Shown: positions 48,831 through 58,408 of the stretch, in pieces
How the letters are laid out: every line of letters starts with the position of its first letter
Numbering within the stretch: the first letter of the stretch is position 1
Assembly (NCBI GenBank): GCA_964459325.1
Contig: CAYWKU010000007.1
Coordinates: 62,001 to 126,000, forward strand
Length of the DNA: 64,000 nucleotides
Source: CAYWKU01 sp964459325
GTDB taxonomy: Bacteria; RBG-13-61-14; CAYWKU01
Reading direction: 5' to 3'
Position numbers and translations under genes: made by a program
Notes under the pieces: model-generated
What the model was told of the DNA's origin: nothing
Seen by the model: only the letters and a program-made list of their open reading frames with translations
Database searches by the model: none

Positions 48831-51125
48831 TCAGGCCGATTTTTCCTCCAGTTTTGTCTGGATAACGGGCATGGTTATATTAAAGCTCGTACCCTTTCCG
48901 GAGTCGCTGTGCGCTTCGATATTGCCCCCGTGGTCCCGGACTATCTTGGATACTATCGCCAACCCGAGGCCGGTGCCCTGGCCGGAGTCTTTGGTCGAGA
49001 AGAAAGGCTCGAATATCCGGGACAGGTGTTCCTGCGAAATACCGGCGCCGGTATCCGAAATCGTTACCCGCACGGCATTATGGTCGATGGGCTTCATGTC
49101 CAGTCCCAATCTGCCTCCTTCGGGCATCGCCTGAATGGAGTTGAGGATAAGGTTCAAAAATACCTGCTGGAGCTGGTTATAGTCGGCTTCCACCGGCGGC
49201 AGGTCGGGCGACACGCTGAAATCCACGTTTACACCGGTCTTTTCGAGCTGAGTTTCCAGGAGGTTCAATACTCCCTCCATCACCTCGGCCATCTCCAGTT
49301 TCGCGTAGTGCACCTTCTGGGGCCTCGAGAACTTGAGCAGGTTGTCGATGAGCTTGGTCATTCTTTCGGTCTGGTGAATGATTATCTGCAGCGATTCCTT
49401 CCGGGGGTCGCCTTCCGGCAGGTCGGAGAGCAGATACTCGGCCCTTCCGGAAACTATGTTGAGCGGAGTTCCCATCTCGTGAGCCAGCCCGGCGGTAAGC
49501 TGTCCGATTGCCGCCAGCTTTTCCGCGTGGATAACCTGTTGCTCCAGCTCCTTTTGTTCGGTAACATCCCGCAGGATGACGCTGTATCCGCGGGCTTTGC
49601 CCAGCTTGTCCCTCAGCAGCGTTATGGTCAGGTTGACCAGCACATTTTCGCCGTCCCGGGTAACCATTTCCGTCTCGTAGTTGGTCATGCTTTCCTTCTT
49701 TTCCACTACCCGGGAGATGTGCCCCACTTCCTCTTCGGCGGTGGAGTTGTCCGGCCACAGCGCATGGAAGGGGCGGTCGAGCACTTCCTTGGGGCGATAG
49801 CCGAAGACGTTTTCCGCGCCCATGTTCCAGCTTACTATGTGGTAATCCACGTCCAGGCCGATGATGGCGTCGGCGCTTCCGTAAAGGACGGTTTCCAGAA
49901 ACTCCTTGGTCTGCTCTTCTTCCGTAACGTCCCGTATGCTGCATATACTCTGCATGGTGCCCGGCACAAGTCCTACTGTGATGCTCGCCCTTCGCTCCTC
50001 GCCCTTCTTGTTGACGAAGGTGAACTCGTAGCTGGAGGGCGCTCCCACCGGGTTTATTCTTCGCCGCTCATGGTAACGCCCCATTCTTTCGCGCTCGGGC
50101 TCCGCCACCATCTCGAGAAAACTCATCCTGCCTTCTATTTCCTCGCGGGTGAAACCGCTTATCTGGCAAAAGCGGCGGTTGACCCGGGATATGGTCTTGT
50201 CCGGCTCCAATACGCATACCGCGGTTCCGGAGTGCTCAAATAGAATCCTGTAATACTCCTCACTCTGGCGCCTTTCTTCGGCTTCCTGGAACTTGTGGGT
50301 AACATCCTGGATAATCTCGATTACCTGCTCGACCTGCCCGCTTTCGTTCAATATGGGAAAGGCGGTAACCTCGTAAAACTCCCTGTATCTCCCGCGGGTG
50401 GTGGACACCATCCCCCGCTCCATCACCCGGTTTCTTATGGCCCACGAGGCGGGGCAGTTTTCGCACACTCCTTCCGGCACTCCTCGAACCTGGCCGCATG
50501 TCCAACCCTTCACTTCACCCACTTCCCTCACGAAATCCTCCCGCGCGGCGCGGTTGGCCCACAGCACCCTTCTCTTGTTGTCCAGGATTATCAGGTGTAT
50601 TCCGAGGTTTCCGAGAGCTTTTCCGGCGCGCTCGACGTCGCTCATGCGGCGCCTCAGATGCCGCAGCTCTTCATTCTGCCGAACGGTTTTGACGGATTCT
50701 TCCTTCAGGCGGGCCTGTTCCAGGCGCGAATGGCTCTTGGCCAGGGCAATTTCAAAGGCCGAGTATATTTCGTCCAGGTCCCTCACCGCCTTGGCCATCG
50801 CGGCCCCGTTATCGGAAGCAAGCTCAAAAATCTGCTCCTGGACGGTTCTTTTACCCAACCGGAACGACTTGATAAGGTCGGGCAGGCGCAAATTCAATCC
50901 CACCGCGCGATGGGCCACTTCTTCCCCATACTCGGAAGCCTCTTCCGACTTGCCTTCCTTAAGCACGCGGACTGCCAGGCCCAATTGGTCCTGGGTTATC
51001 TCGTGGAGTTTCTTGCGCGACTCGGCGCCGCCTTCTATGCCCTCGCGCGTAAGACCCTTACTCCACCGTTGAGTAATTTTATCCAGCCGCCCTTCAAGTT
51101 CTTTATGTAATTCCATATTCACCAC
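48831..51125 (-). CDS. Multi-PAS sensor histidine kinase
   Basis: The 764-aa protein has no membrane helices, so it is cytoplasmic. An N-terminal helical region (~1-150; GKRTVQEQIFELASD) resembles RsbR-N-type or four-helix sensor domains. Three PAS domains follow: the first has cysteines WTCGQVRGVPEGVCENCP, the others are FEHSGTAVCVLEPDK and LYGSADAIIGLDVDYH. The kinase core has the H-box (GQLTAGLAHEMGTPLNIVSG), N-box (FLNLILNSIQAM) and G-boxes (DTGAGISQEHLSRIFEPFF, GQGTGLGLAI). Several GTG/ATG starts are possible (51128, 51125, 51116); AAGG favours the GTGs. It signals to the NtrC-type regulator encoded next. Confidence 0.93.
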   Translation of the reverse strand: MVNMELHKELEGRLDKITQRWSKGLTREGIEGGAESRKKLHEITQDQLGLAVRVLKEGKSEEASEYGEEVAHRAVGLNLRLPDLIKSFRLGKRTVQEQIFELASDNGAAMAKAVRDLDEIYSAFEIALAKSHSRLEQARLKEESVKTVRQNEELRHLRRRMSDVERAGKALGNLGIHLIILDNKRRVLWANRAAREDFVREVGEVKGWTCGQVRGVPEGVCENCPASWAIRNRVMERGMVSTTRGRYREFYEVTAFPILNESGQVEQVIEIIQDVTHKFQEAEERRQSEEYYRILFEHSGTAVCVLEPDKTISRVNRRFCQISGFTREEIEGRMSFLEMVAEPERERMGRYHERRRINPVGAPSSYEFTFVNKKGEERRASITVGLVPGTMQSICSIRDVTEEEQTKEFLETVLYGSADAIIGLDVDYHIVSWNMGAENVFGYRPKEVLDRPFHALWPDNSTAEEEVGHISRVVEKKESMTNYETEMVTRDGENVLVNLTITLLRDKLGKARGYSVILRDVTEQKELEQQVIHAEKLAAIGQLTAGLAHEMGTPLNIVSGRAEYLLSDLPEGDPRKESLQIIIHQTERMTKLIDNLLKFSRPQKVHYAKLEMAEVMEGVLNLLETQLEKTGVNVDFSVSPDLPPVEADYNQLQQVFLNLILNSIQAMPEGGRLGLDMKPIDHNAVRVTISDTGAGISQEHLSRIFEPFFSTKDSGQGTGLGLAIVSKIVRDHGGNIEAHSDSGKGTSFNITMPVIQTKLEEKSA

Positions 51126-51296
51126 TAATTACCTTTTATGTTACATTTTGTCTCAAAATTGGAAAGAGTTCACAATTTTCATGTATAGTTTATCATCCAC
51201 TGCTAATTATTTCAACGAGAATTGGATGATTTTTCGTTGAGGTTCTTAACAATTGTCTCGTAACTACCCGAATGAACAATAGAAATTTGTTTTGAA
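51126..51296. other. Intergenic region upstream of the two-component pair
   Basis: This AT-rich 171-bp stretch holds two nested inverted repeats on the minus strand, CAACGA/TCGTTG and ATCATCC/GGATGAT. A weak promoter, TTGAAA with TAAACT 17 bp later, is possible for the kinase gene. No gene is seen. Confidence 0.35.
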
Positions 51297-52376
51297 CTAT
51301 TTTCCCCCACCCAACACAACTTCTTGGAGGATTGAAGGGTAATGCCATACATCGAACAACACGCTGGCTCCTACGAAGCAGGAGTGAGTACAGGTGCAGC
51401 CTTTCCGGGATATACTTTTTCGGATGCTTTGAGCCTTTTCTCCGCGCCATATCGCGCGAAGATTGTATGATTCCTTCCTTAAGTCCCCCATCGGCTCCTC
51501 CAGCTCTTCGCAGGGGTAAACCACCCCTTCCGGGTCTATGTAACCCACCACCCGGCCCGCCCTGCATGAGAAACGTTTCCCCTTCATCACCTCCAGCTCC
51601 AGCTTTCTGGCCCTGATTTTCGCACCCCGCAGCCATCTCCGGAAAGGCCCGCGATAAAACGGAAAATTCGACCAGTAAGTCTCAAGTTTCCCGAGCAGGT
51701 CCTCATATTCGTCAACCGAAGGCGGAGCGAGCGCCTTATCGGGAGCTTCTCCCCTGAAGAGCTCGAAGCCGTGAAAATCGGCATCCGGCATTCGAGACAA
51801 CACAAATTCCATAAGCTTGCTCATGTTGTCCATGTTTCGATTCATGAGCACAGTGTTGAGGTTCAACGAAAGCCTCGGCTGCTCCCGCTTTTCTTTCGCC
51901 AAAACATCATAAGTGTCGAGCAGCCTATCGAAAGCGCCCTCAACGGCCCTGATTCGGTCGTGAACCTCACCCACCCCGTCAACGGCAAGGCTCACCGCTA
52001 TCCGGGCTTTCGGGCATAATTTCAGAGTTTTCCGCACACAGTCCAGCGTTCTCTCCGGGAGCAGCCCGTTTGTGGGTATTGTAATCCGCCGCAATCCGCA
52101 ATTTTGATAGTAACTCCGAGCCACCTCGGGCAAATCGTCGCGCATGACCGGTTCCCCGCCGGTAAACAAAAGCCATAACAGCGGCCCGGCGTTTCCGGCA
52201 ACCAGTCGATGCTCATCGAGCGACAGCTCTTGGGTCGCCGTGTTGAGTTTCCGGTAGTTGAAGCAGGTTATGCACCGGGCGTTGCACCGCCACGTGGCGC
52301 CCAATATCAGGTAAACCGGGGGCAGGCTTTTCATGCCCAAAAGGTGTCCCGCCCCGACCGCCGCCGGTCTTATCAT
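51297..52376 (-). CDS. Radical SAM protein with SPASM-like C-terminus, glycan operon
   Basis: The 359-aa protein has the radical-SAM cluster motif CNARCITC (~residues 31-38), FTGGEPVMRDDL, ITIPTNGL and SLAVDGVGEVHDRIRAVEGAF. C-terminal cysteines in FSCRAGRVVGYIDPEGVVYPCEEL and GCTCTHSCF suit an auxiliary cluster. It is the last gene of the long operon that continues to the window end; its start overlaps the preceding stop (ATGA). Related proteins are encoded in lipid/glycan loci where the reaction is unknown. Its layout resembles the protein at 17147-18193. Confidence 0.86.
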   Translation of the reverse strand: MIRPAAVGAGHLLGMKSLPPVYLILGATWRCNARCITCFNYRKLNTATQELSLDEHRLVAGNAGPLLWLLFTGGEPVMRDDLPEVARSYYQNCGLRRITIPTNGLLPERTLDCVRKTLKLCPKARIAVSLAVDGVGEVHDRIRAVEGAFDRLLDTYDVLAKEKREQPRLSLNLNTVLMNRNMDNMSKLMEFVLSRMPDADFHGFELFRGEAPDKALAPPSVDEYEDLLGKLETYWSNFPFYRGPFRRWLRGAKIRARKLELEVMKGKRFSCRAGRVVGYIDPEGVVYPCEELEEPMGDLRKESYNLRAIWRGEKAQSIRKSISRKGCTCTHSCFVGASVLFDVWHYPSILQEVVLGGGK

Positions 52377-53344
52377 CGCGGCCTCCTCAAAAGCTTGCCG
52401 TACTCACTCTTGGAAGGAAGGCGCAATATTCCCGTCAGCAGCCCTGCAAAGCTTACACCGTGAAGACAGGCGACGGCCCCGGCCCATTTGAGCCTGCCCG
52501 CCGATTTTGCTCCAAGGCTCGCTCTTGCCAGCAATATCGAATACGCCGCTATCGCCAACAATACAAGCGGCGGCCACTCAATCATCAGCCACAGAAGCAC
52601 CGGAACCGCCGCAAGAGCCGCCCCCGACTTCCGGGTGACGTACATGCCGGGCCTCAGCCACAACAACCCCCCGTTCTGTTTTCGGAGCCGATAGCGTTGG
52701 GAAAAAAAGTCCCGCCCGAACGGACGACGCTCATGTATGACGAAAAGGTCGGGGTCATAAATAAAATACCCCTTCGCCATTCGGCGGCAGAGGTAGATAA
52801 ACTCACTGTCCTCCCCTCCGTACCCCAGAGCTTCGTTAAAACCGCCGACGGCCTCGAAAACATCCCTGCGGACGAAGAAATTAACCAGGTGAATTTCGCC
52901 GATACGCGCCTCGTGTGACTCACCTTTGTCACTATACGAATTTGAGCCGCTGCCGATTTTCGAGGAGAGGACGGCGTCGGTCAGCTCTTCGGCCCGAGTC
53001 TGCTCGACGGGCGCCAGATTCGGCCCTCCGCATCCCGCCGCCCGGGGGTGTTCTTCGAGCAACATCAATCCCTTTTTCAGCCATTTCCGGGGAGCGAGGG
53101 CGTCATCGTCTATAAAGGCAAGCATCTTTCCCCCGGAAACGGCCACTCCCGAATTCCTTTTGGCCGCCGGGTTCGGGCTTTCACATTCGACATAAATCAC
53201 CCCCTCAGCCCGTCTCGACGGCGGGTTAGAGGCGTCATGCACAACGATTATCTCGTAATCGAAGTCCGCGTCCTGGTGGGTGAGAAACTCCAGCCGGTCA
53301 TGTATGTCCTTCCGGCCGGATGCGACTATGACGCTTGCATCCAT
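52373..53344 (-). CDS. Glycosyltransferase family 2 with C-terminal membrane segments
   Basis: The 323-aa protein has a GT-A fold start (ASVIVASGRKDIHDRLEFL, YEIIVVHDASNPPSR), the metal-binding DxD-like site in LAFIDDDALAP, GGPNLAPVEQT and, further on, GGFNEALGYGGEDSEFIYLCRR, which gives the acceptor-side ED motif. Two or three hydrophobic helices lie at the C-terminus (ALAAVPVLLWLMIEWPPLVLL and beyond). It probably transfers a sugar to a membrane-bound acceptor at the cytoplasmic face. It lies 3 bp after the B12-radical-SAM gene. Confidence 0.87.
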   Translation of the reverse strand: MDASVIVASGRKDIHDRLEFLTHQDADFDYEIIVVHDASNPPSRRAEGVIYVECESPNPAAKRNSGVAVSGGKMLAFIDDDALAPRKWLKKGLMLLEEHPRAAGCGGPNLAPVEQTRAEELTDAVLSSKIGSGSNSYSDKGESHEARIGEIHLVNFFVRRDVFEAVGGFNEALGYGGEDSEFIYLCRRMAKGYFIYDPDLFVIHERRPFGRDFFSQRYRLRKQNGGLLWLRPGMYVTRKSGAALAAVPVLLWLMIEWPPLVLLAIAAYSILLARASLGAKSAGRLKWAGAVACLHGVSFAGLLTGILRLPSKSEYGKLLRRPR

Positions 53345-53347
53345 CTA

Positions 53348-54754
53348 TCACAGCCTCAGTATCTTCAGCCCCGCGCGCGCCTGCCTGATAACTTCCCCCG
53401 GACTACGGATGGTTTTCAGCCTGCGCAGGATATATGCGGGGTTGCGATAAAAGCTTCGATACGCTCCCAGGGTAAGCTCTATCAACTCCTCCCGGGACAG
53501 GTTCTCCTCCCAAACCGGCGCCTGAAAATCCTCTCGCGGATTGAGGGCGAACTCCAGCCACGGGTCGCCGTTCCACAAACCCTTCTCCTTGCCCATCCGG
53601 TAAAGGTCGGTACCCGGAAACGGCATAAGCAGCGAAAAATGCACGTAATCCGGCTTGAGCTCCCGAGCCAGCCGTACCGAGCGGCGCACGGTGTCGGAGG
53701 TTTCTCCCGGTGAGCCCACCAGGAAGTACGCCAGAGTGCGTATCCCGGCCTTCCGGGCGTTCTCAAAGCCGGCGCGGGCGTCGTCCACTGTTATTCCTTT
53801 CCGGAGGGTTTTCAATATTTCCGGGTCGCCGGACTCGACGCCCAGGTGTACCCGGTCGCAACCTGCCCTTTTTAGTGCTTCTGCCAACTTGATGTCGAGG
53901 TCGGTGACCCGAAGCCTTACGTCGAAAGTCACTTTCAACCCGCGCGACAATATAAGCTCGGCGATTTGCATGGCCCGCTCGCGGTCGGTGGCGAAATTGT
54001 CGTCGTAGAAAAGTATCTCCCGGATGCCAAGCCGCAGGCATCGCTCCATCTCATCCACCACGCTCTCCGGCGAGCGTGCCCTGAATTTCCTCCCCAAATG
54101 AGGCCGGTCGCAGAAAAGGCAGTTGTAGGGGCAGCCACGGCTGGACATCATGGTGGTAACCGGGTTGGCGCGGGCCAGCACCGAGGTGTAAACCCGAACA
54201 TCGGTAAGTTCTCTTGCCGGGAACCGTAGCTCGTTGAGGTCTTCAATAAAGGACGGCGGAGGCCCTCTGTGTATCTCGCCATCCGCACTCCATACCGCCC
54301 CGGAAGCCTCATCGGGCCCGACATTATTCCGAAGACAATCCACGAGTGCCGGAAGGGCCCTTTCGCCCTCTCCCGTAATCACGTAATCAACTTCCGGCAA
54401 AAATGCGGTTTCTTCCGGGTAGATGTGGGGGTGTGGCCCGCCCAGCACTGTCACCGCTCCGGCTTCTTTAGCCATCTCGCAGACCACCAACACGTCCGGC
54501 ATGGTGAAGCTGAGCGCGGTAACTCCCACGACATCGGGCGCGAAGGATGAGATTTTTTTCCGAATGGTCGCGTCGTCCAGGCCGGGCGCCTGGGCATCCA
54601 ATATTGCAACCTCGTCCCGCCCGAGCCGCTCGAGTTCACCGGCCAGGTAAAGCAGGCCTAGCGGCGGATTCGCTCCCCGACCCGATTCGACCTTCTCGGG
54701 AAGAATGGACGGTATCATGCGCCCGGAGGGCGGATGTAGGAGAAGAACTTTCAC
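53348..54754 (-). CDS. B12-binding-domain radical SAM protein
   Basis: The start is the GTG at 54754, which overlaps the stop of the upstream GT2 gene (GTGA) and begins VKVLLLHPPSGRMIPS, the normal start of this family; 468 aa. Residues ~1-150 are a cobalamin-binding domain (NPPLGLLYLAGELERL, VTALSFTMPDVLVV, VTVLGGPHPHIYPEE). The radical-SAM domain has SSRGCPYNCLFCDRPH, FYDDNFATDRER, GVESGDPEILKTLRKGI and YFLVGSPGETSDTVRRS. These BchE-like enzymes often methylate carbon centres or alter tetrapyrroles, hopanoids and other lipids. Its place among glycosyltransferases suggests it modifies a glycan or lipid carrier. Confidence 0.9.
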   Translation of the reverse strand: MKVLLLHPPSGRMIPSILPEKVESGRGANPPLGLLYLAGELERLGRDEVAILDAQAPGLDDATIRKKISSFAPDVVGVTALSFTMPDVLVVCEMAKEAGAVTVLGGPHPHIYPEETAFLPEVDYVITGEGERALPALVDCLRNNVGPDEASGAVWSADGEIHRGPPPSFIEDLNELRFPARELTDVRVYTSVLARANPVTTMMSSRGCPYNCLFCDRPHLGRKFRARSPESVVDEMERCLRLGIREILFYDDNFATDRERAMQIAELILSRGLKVTFDVRLRVTDLDIKLAEALKRAGCDRVHLGVESGDPEILKTLRKGITVDDARAGFENARKAGIRTLAYFLVGSPGETSDTVRRSVRLARELKPDYVHFSLLMPFPGTDLYRMGKEKGLWNGDPWLEFALNPREDFQAPVWEENLSREELIELTLGAYRSFYRNPAYILRRLKTIRSPGEVIRQARAGLKILRL

Positions 54755-55608
54755 GGCTTGTAACGCTTGCCGATAAGGTCGGCCACCACGCCGATGGCCA
54801 GCACCTGCAGGGCCGCCACCACCAGCCCTATGAATCCGACGCCCCAGCCTATGGCTCCAAGGTAGTGCCATGCTAAACCTACCGGTACGGCGGCGATAAT
54901 GAGGATTACCGCCGCCGGCAGAAACACCCGCAGCGGGTTGAAGTAAACCAGCGTCCTTATTATCAAAACCAGCATGTTAAGAGTATCGTGGAAGGGGCGG
55001 AACTTGCTCCAGCCCTTGCGCTTGCGGTAGTTGATGGGAAGATACTCCACGTGAAACCCCTCGGATAGAAAAACCAGGGTGATGGTGGAGGTGAAAGAAA
55101 ATCCCGACGGAAACAGGTTGATATATTTGAGCGCCAAATCGCGGCGGAAAATCCTCAACCCCGAGTTAAGGTCGGGAATGTGAGTCTCACCCAGGTAATT
55201 CGCCATCCCGCCGATGGTTTTCTTAACCGCCCTTCGCAGCCACGATTCCTCCACGTGACGTCCCGTTCGCGCTCCAACCACCATGTCCGCCTCCCGGCTC
55301 ATTTCGACCAGCTTCGGTATGGAGCCTTCGGGGTAGGAAGCGTCGGCGTCTATTATCAGCACCCGGTCGTAAGCGGCGCTCCTTACGCCAGTTTTCAACG
55401 CCGCCCCGTAGCCCTGGTTGTGGCCGTGGGAAATTACCCGCACTCCATCGGCGGTCGCGGCCACCGAGGCGGTGTCGTCGGTGGAGCCGTCGTCCACAAC
55501 AAGAATCTCGTGCTCAATGCCGCCGAGGGCGGAATTTATCTCCTCCAGCACACCGACGATGCCGGAGGTTTCGTTGTATGCGGGCACTATGACGCTTACG
55601 CCTTCCAT
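54751..55608 (-). CDS. Glycosyltransferase family 2, DPM1/GtrB-like with two C-terminal helices
   Basis: GGAGG eight bases before the ATG at 55608, inside the end of the preceding gene, fixes the start; 285 aa. MEGVSVIVPAYNETSGIVGV, ILVVDDGSTDDTASVA, HNQGYGAALKTG, VLIIDADASYP and LNSGLRIFRRDLAL are the standard polyprenyl-phosphate mannose/glucose synthase motifs. Two C-terminal helices (VFLPAAVILIIAAVPVGLAW and GWGVGFIGLVVAALQVLAIGV, shown separately) suit a GtrB-type enzyme. It would make a polyprenyl-phosphate sugar that the GT39-like protein encoded upstream could use. Confidence 0.9.
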   Translation of the reverse strand: MEGVSVIVPAYNETSGIVGVLEEINSALGGIEHEILVVDDGSTDDTASVAATADGVRVISHGHNQGYGAALKTGVRSAAYDRVLIIDADASYPEGSIPKLVEMSREADMVVGARTGRHVEESWLRRAVKKTIGGMANYLGETHIPDLNSGLRIFRRDLALKYINLFPSGFSFTSTITLVFLSEGFHVEYLPINYRKRKGWSKFRPFHDTLNMLVLIIRTLVYFNPLRVFLPAAVILIIAAVPVGLAWHYLGAIGWGVGFIGLVVAALQVLAIGVVADLIGKRYKP

Positions 55609-55609
55609 T

Positions 55610-57466
55610 CTATTTGCCTCCGGGGAGCTCGAAACGCGGGTTCTGCCAGAAAAACCGGTCATGGCCCGGGTATTTACGCGGCCCGACCTTAAAGGTTACC
55701 GTAGCCTTATTGAAAGATGCCGGAAGTTTTATCGTTATGGGCGTCGGATGGCAAACCCCTTCACCCGGCACGGCTTCCCCCCGGAAGGTCTCCGACCATT
55801 TCCCGGAAGAAAGGTTTACTGAAAAATCAACGCCGTCCGAAAGTGAAGGGTCGCATGACGAAGGCGCGAGCCGGGCGGCGGTTTTAAATGCCCTTTTGCC
55901 GTCCACGTGCATATCGGGGAAGCGGATGACCGACTCGGCTTTCTTCCTCGAATGATGAAGAATGCCGAACTCCGCCTCGCCGCCGAAATTTATAATCTCT
56001 GCGGTCGGGTTTTCCCACCGGCGGGTGGATTCCGGCGGCAGCTCGGCTTCATTCAGCATGTTCGCCAGAGGCATTGTTTTCGGAGGCCCGCCCCGTAACC
56101 ACACCTCCGTGCCGTGCAACCGGTAGGCCGGAAACAGATTTTCGCCGCCGCTTCGCTTATTTATGGCGTCCTTAACGTAACCTACCTCCGGGTGGGATGT
56201 ATCGAGTATGAATGCGCAAACATTCTCCGAATCTATAAATTCCCCCGGCGGCGGCTCGTTGGCCCCGACCGGGTGGAAGGTCTCGATGCCGTCGTAGTAG
56301 CGCAGGTATCCCACCGCTGCCGAGTTATAGGCTTTGCAATCGTCCTCTATCCTTTCGGAGACCATACGGGTAAGATTATAAAAGAAGGGGCTGCGCTTTT
56401 GCATGAAGCGGGCGTCGCTCCAGGCATAATAAGCGACAATAACAAGAATCAGCGCCCGGATGGCGTTTTTGCGGTACTCGTCCAGTACCGGCAGTCCCAT
56501 CAGTATCGCGACGGGCGGGGCGAAGTAAAGCGCCGCCAGCGGATGAGTTTTTACCAGTTGCGGCGCAAGTATCAGGAAAAACAGCGGAATCAGCGCGTAA
56601 GCAATGAGCGCCGACGCGCTTTTCGGCGCCGCCCGCCAGGCCGCCGGGAGCCTGTGGACTCCCACGAAGACCAGCACCCATCCCGGACCGACTCCCACGA
56701 AGATGTTCGACAGAAAATCCAGCCACCCGCCCGGTTTCATGAAAGCCGCCGGGTCGCTGCGGGTTGCCGCGTGGCCCAGCACCGGTATGACCCCCACCAC
56801 CGACTTCTGCCATATGAACACGGCGGCAAGGGTTGCGGCGGCGGCAATGCCCGGCAGGAGGATGAACTTGAGGCTCCGCAGCTTCCTTTCTTCAAAAATC
56901 CCCGCCACCAGAACGGCGGGCAGGGCAAGGTATACCGTCCATTCGTACAACCCGCCGAGGGCTGCGGCGACTGTCATAATCGCCACTCCCTTCCGTGTAA
57001 CCCGGCGGGTATAGCCGTAAATCAACAGCGAGATGAAAAAGAGCGCCCCCGGCTCGTAATTGGTGGTACGCCCCGCCGTTACCGCCATGGTCATCATGGC
57101 GAAGAATATCCCCGCCGGAAACGCCGCCCGCCGCGTGCCCGCTCTCACAAGTGCGCCCCATAGCAGCAGAGCCGTCCCAGCCCCGAAAAGGGCGCTTACC
57201 AGTCGCGAAACCCATTCGTGAACGCCGAAAACCGAGTATAGGAAGGCATATACCAACTGAAGCAGTGGCGGATGAGCGGCGTGGTAGAGAAATTCACCCC
57301 TGAAAAACCCGAAGCCGGATATGCCGCGGGTTACACCGAGGCCGTAAAAAAAATGAGACAGCGCCAGGGACTCCTGGAAAGCGCTGTCCAGCGGCAACAC
57401 GAACGGGCCGGTCACATTCCACAGTCTCAACAGCAGGCAGACCCCGGTAATCAGGAAGGCGCTCAA
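55610..57466 (-). CDS. GT39/ArnT-like polytopic glycosyltransferase
   Basis: The 618-aa protein begins with a TTG (57466), the only start codon after an in-frame stop. About ten to twelve helices fill residues 1-360. The first loop has DSAFQESLALSHFFYG, and HAAHPPLLQLVYAFLYSVFG matches the family's periplasmic Asp and Pro-rich motifs. The C-terminal ~250 residues are soluble and periplasmic, with GGEAEFGILHHSRKKAES and a beta-rich end (NKATVTFKVGPRKYPGHD). Such enzymes move a sugar from a polyprenyl phosphate to lipid, protein or glycan outside the cytoplasm. It is followed by a GT2 that could make that donor. Confidence 0.82.
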   Translation of the reverse strand: MSAFLITGVCLLLRLWNVTGPFVLPLDSAFQESLALSHFFYGLGVTRGISGFGFFRGEFLYHAAHPPLLQLVYAFLYSVFGVHEWVSRLVSALFGAGTALLLWGALVRAGTRRAAFPAGIFFAMMTMAVTAGRTTNYEPGALFFISLLIYGYTRRVTRKGVAIMTVAAALGGLYEWTVYLALPAVLVAGIFEERKLRSLKFILLPGIAAAATLAAVFIWQKSVVGVIPVLGHAATRSDPAAFMKPGGWLDFLSNIFVGVGPGWVLVFVGVHRLPAAWRAAPKSASALIAYALIPLFFLILAPQLVKTHPLAALYFAPPVAILMGLPVLDEYRKNAIRALILVIVAYYAWSDARFMQKRSPFFYNLTRMVSERIEDDCKAYNSAAVGYLRYYDGIETFHPVGANEPPPGEFIDSENVCAFILDTSHPEVGYVKDAINKRSGGENLFPAYRLHGTEVWLRGGPPKTMPLANMLNEAELPPESTRRWENPTAEIINFGGEAEFGILHHSRKKAESVIRFPDMHVDGKRAFKTAARLAPSSCDPSLSDGVDFSVNLSSGKWSETFRGEAVPGEGVCHPTPITIKLPASFNKATVTFKVGPRKYPGHDRFFWQNPRFELPGGK

Positions 57467-57490
57467 TATAAGGTCGCGGGCGCTCGTTTC

Positions 57491-58408
57491 TCAATCCTCC
57501 TCGAAATATTCCTTCAGGCCTTCTTTCAAGGGTATCGTGGGCTCCCAGTCCAACTCGTTTTTCGCGCGGGTACAATCCAGTACGTTTTCTTTAACGTCCA
57601 CAGGTCGGGAAGGTTGATAATCAACCCGAGCCCGTATCCCCGAAACCTCCTCCAACAGTCCCACCAGCCTTATCAATGAGGTTCCTTCACCGGCGCCGAT
57701 GTTGTAAATCGTCGAGGGCGGGGTGTCGATTATGACTTGCGCGTAAGCCCTTGCCACGTCGATAACGTGAATGTAGTCCCGTGTAATTTCCCCGTCCCCC
57801 CATATTGTGATGGTGTCCCCGCTATTTATGGCCTGTGCGAAGGCGCTTGCGGCTCCCAGCCCCTTACTTGGGTCTTGCCTTATGCCGTAAGGGTTTGAAG
57901 CGCGGAGGGCCACCCATTTAAGACCGTAAAGCTGCCCGCAAAGGGCTAGGTATTTTTCGACAGCCAGTTTATGCATCCCATACGAGCAGACCGGCTCGGT
58001 GGGATGATTTTCGACAATAGGCAATTTTCGCGCCGGGCCGTAGACCGTGCCTCCGCTGGAAGCATAGATTACTTTCTCAACACCCGCCTCGACGGCGGTC
58101 TTAAGCATGTTCACCGTTCCGGCCAGGTTGGTTTGAATGTCGGATACCGGGTCGATGTTGGATGTGGCGGGTATAGTCGAGCATGCCAGATGAACGGCGA
58201 CGTCCATGCTTTTGAGGGCGCGAACCATATCGGCGGGGGAAGTGAAATCCCCTTCCATTATCTCGACTTTGCCTTTCAGATGCTCAATGCGCCACGGGTC
58301 GGCGTCCGGAAGGTCGAGTATCCGCACCTTCACTCCTTCTTCCACCAGAATATCGGCCAGGTGAGAGCCGATAAAACCATATCCCCCCAAAATAAGAACG
58401 GAAGTCAT
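57491..58408 (-). CDS. NAD-dependent sugar-nucleotide epimerase/dehydratase
   Basis: The 305-aa protein starts VLILGGYGFIGSHLADIL (Rossmann GxxGxxG) and has VHLACSTIPATS, the active-site Ser (YASSGGTVYG), YxxxK in YGMHKLAVEKYL, RASNPYGIRQDPSKG and the DYIHVIDVARAY motif of UDP-glucose 4-epimerase-type extended SDRs. It most likely makes or interconverts a nucleotide sugar used by the surrounding glycosyltransferases. It shares one base with the GT4 stop upstream (TAATG). Confidence 0.92.
   Translation of the reverse strand: MTSVLILGGYGFIGSHLADILVEEGVKVRILDLPDADPWRIEHLKGKVEIMEGDFTSPADMVRALKSMDVAVHLACSTIPATSNIDPVSDIQTNLAGTVNMLKTAVEAGVEKVIYASSGGTVYGPARKLPIVENHPTEPVCSYGMHKLAVEKYLALCGQLYGLKWVALRASNPYGIRQDPSKGLGAASAFAQAINSGDTITIWGDGEITRDYIHVIDVARAYAQVIIDTPPSTIYNIGAGEGTSLIRLVGLLEEVSGIRARVDYQPSRPVDVKENVLDCTRAKNELDWEPTIPLKEGLKEYFEED

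Noticed and set aside
47868..50243. A 791-aa open frame on the plus strand
   Set aside because: It is antisense to the NtrC regulator and PAS kinase genes and has no recognisable domain.
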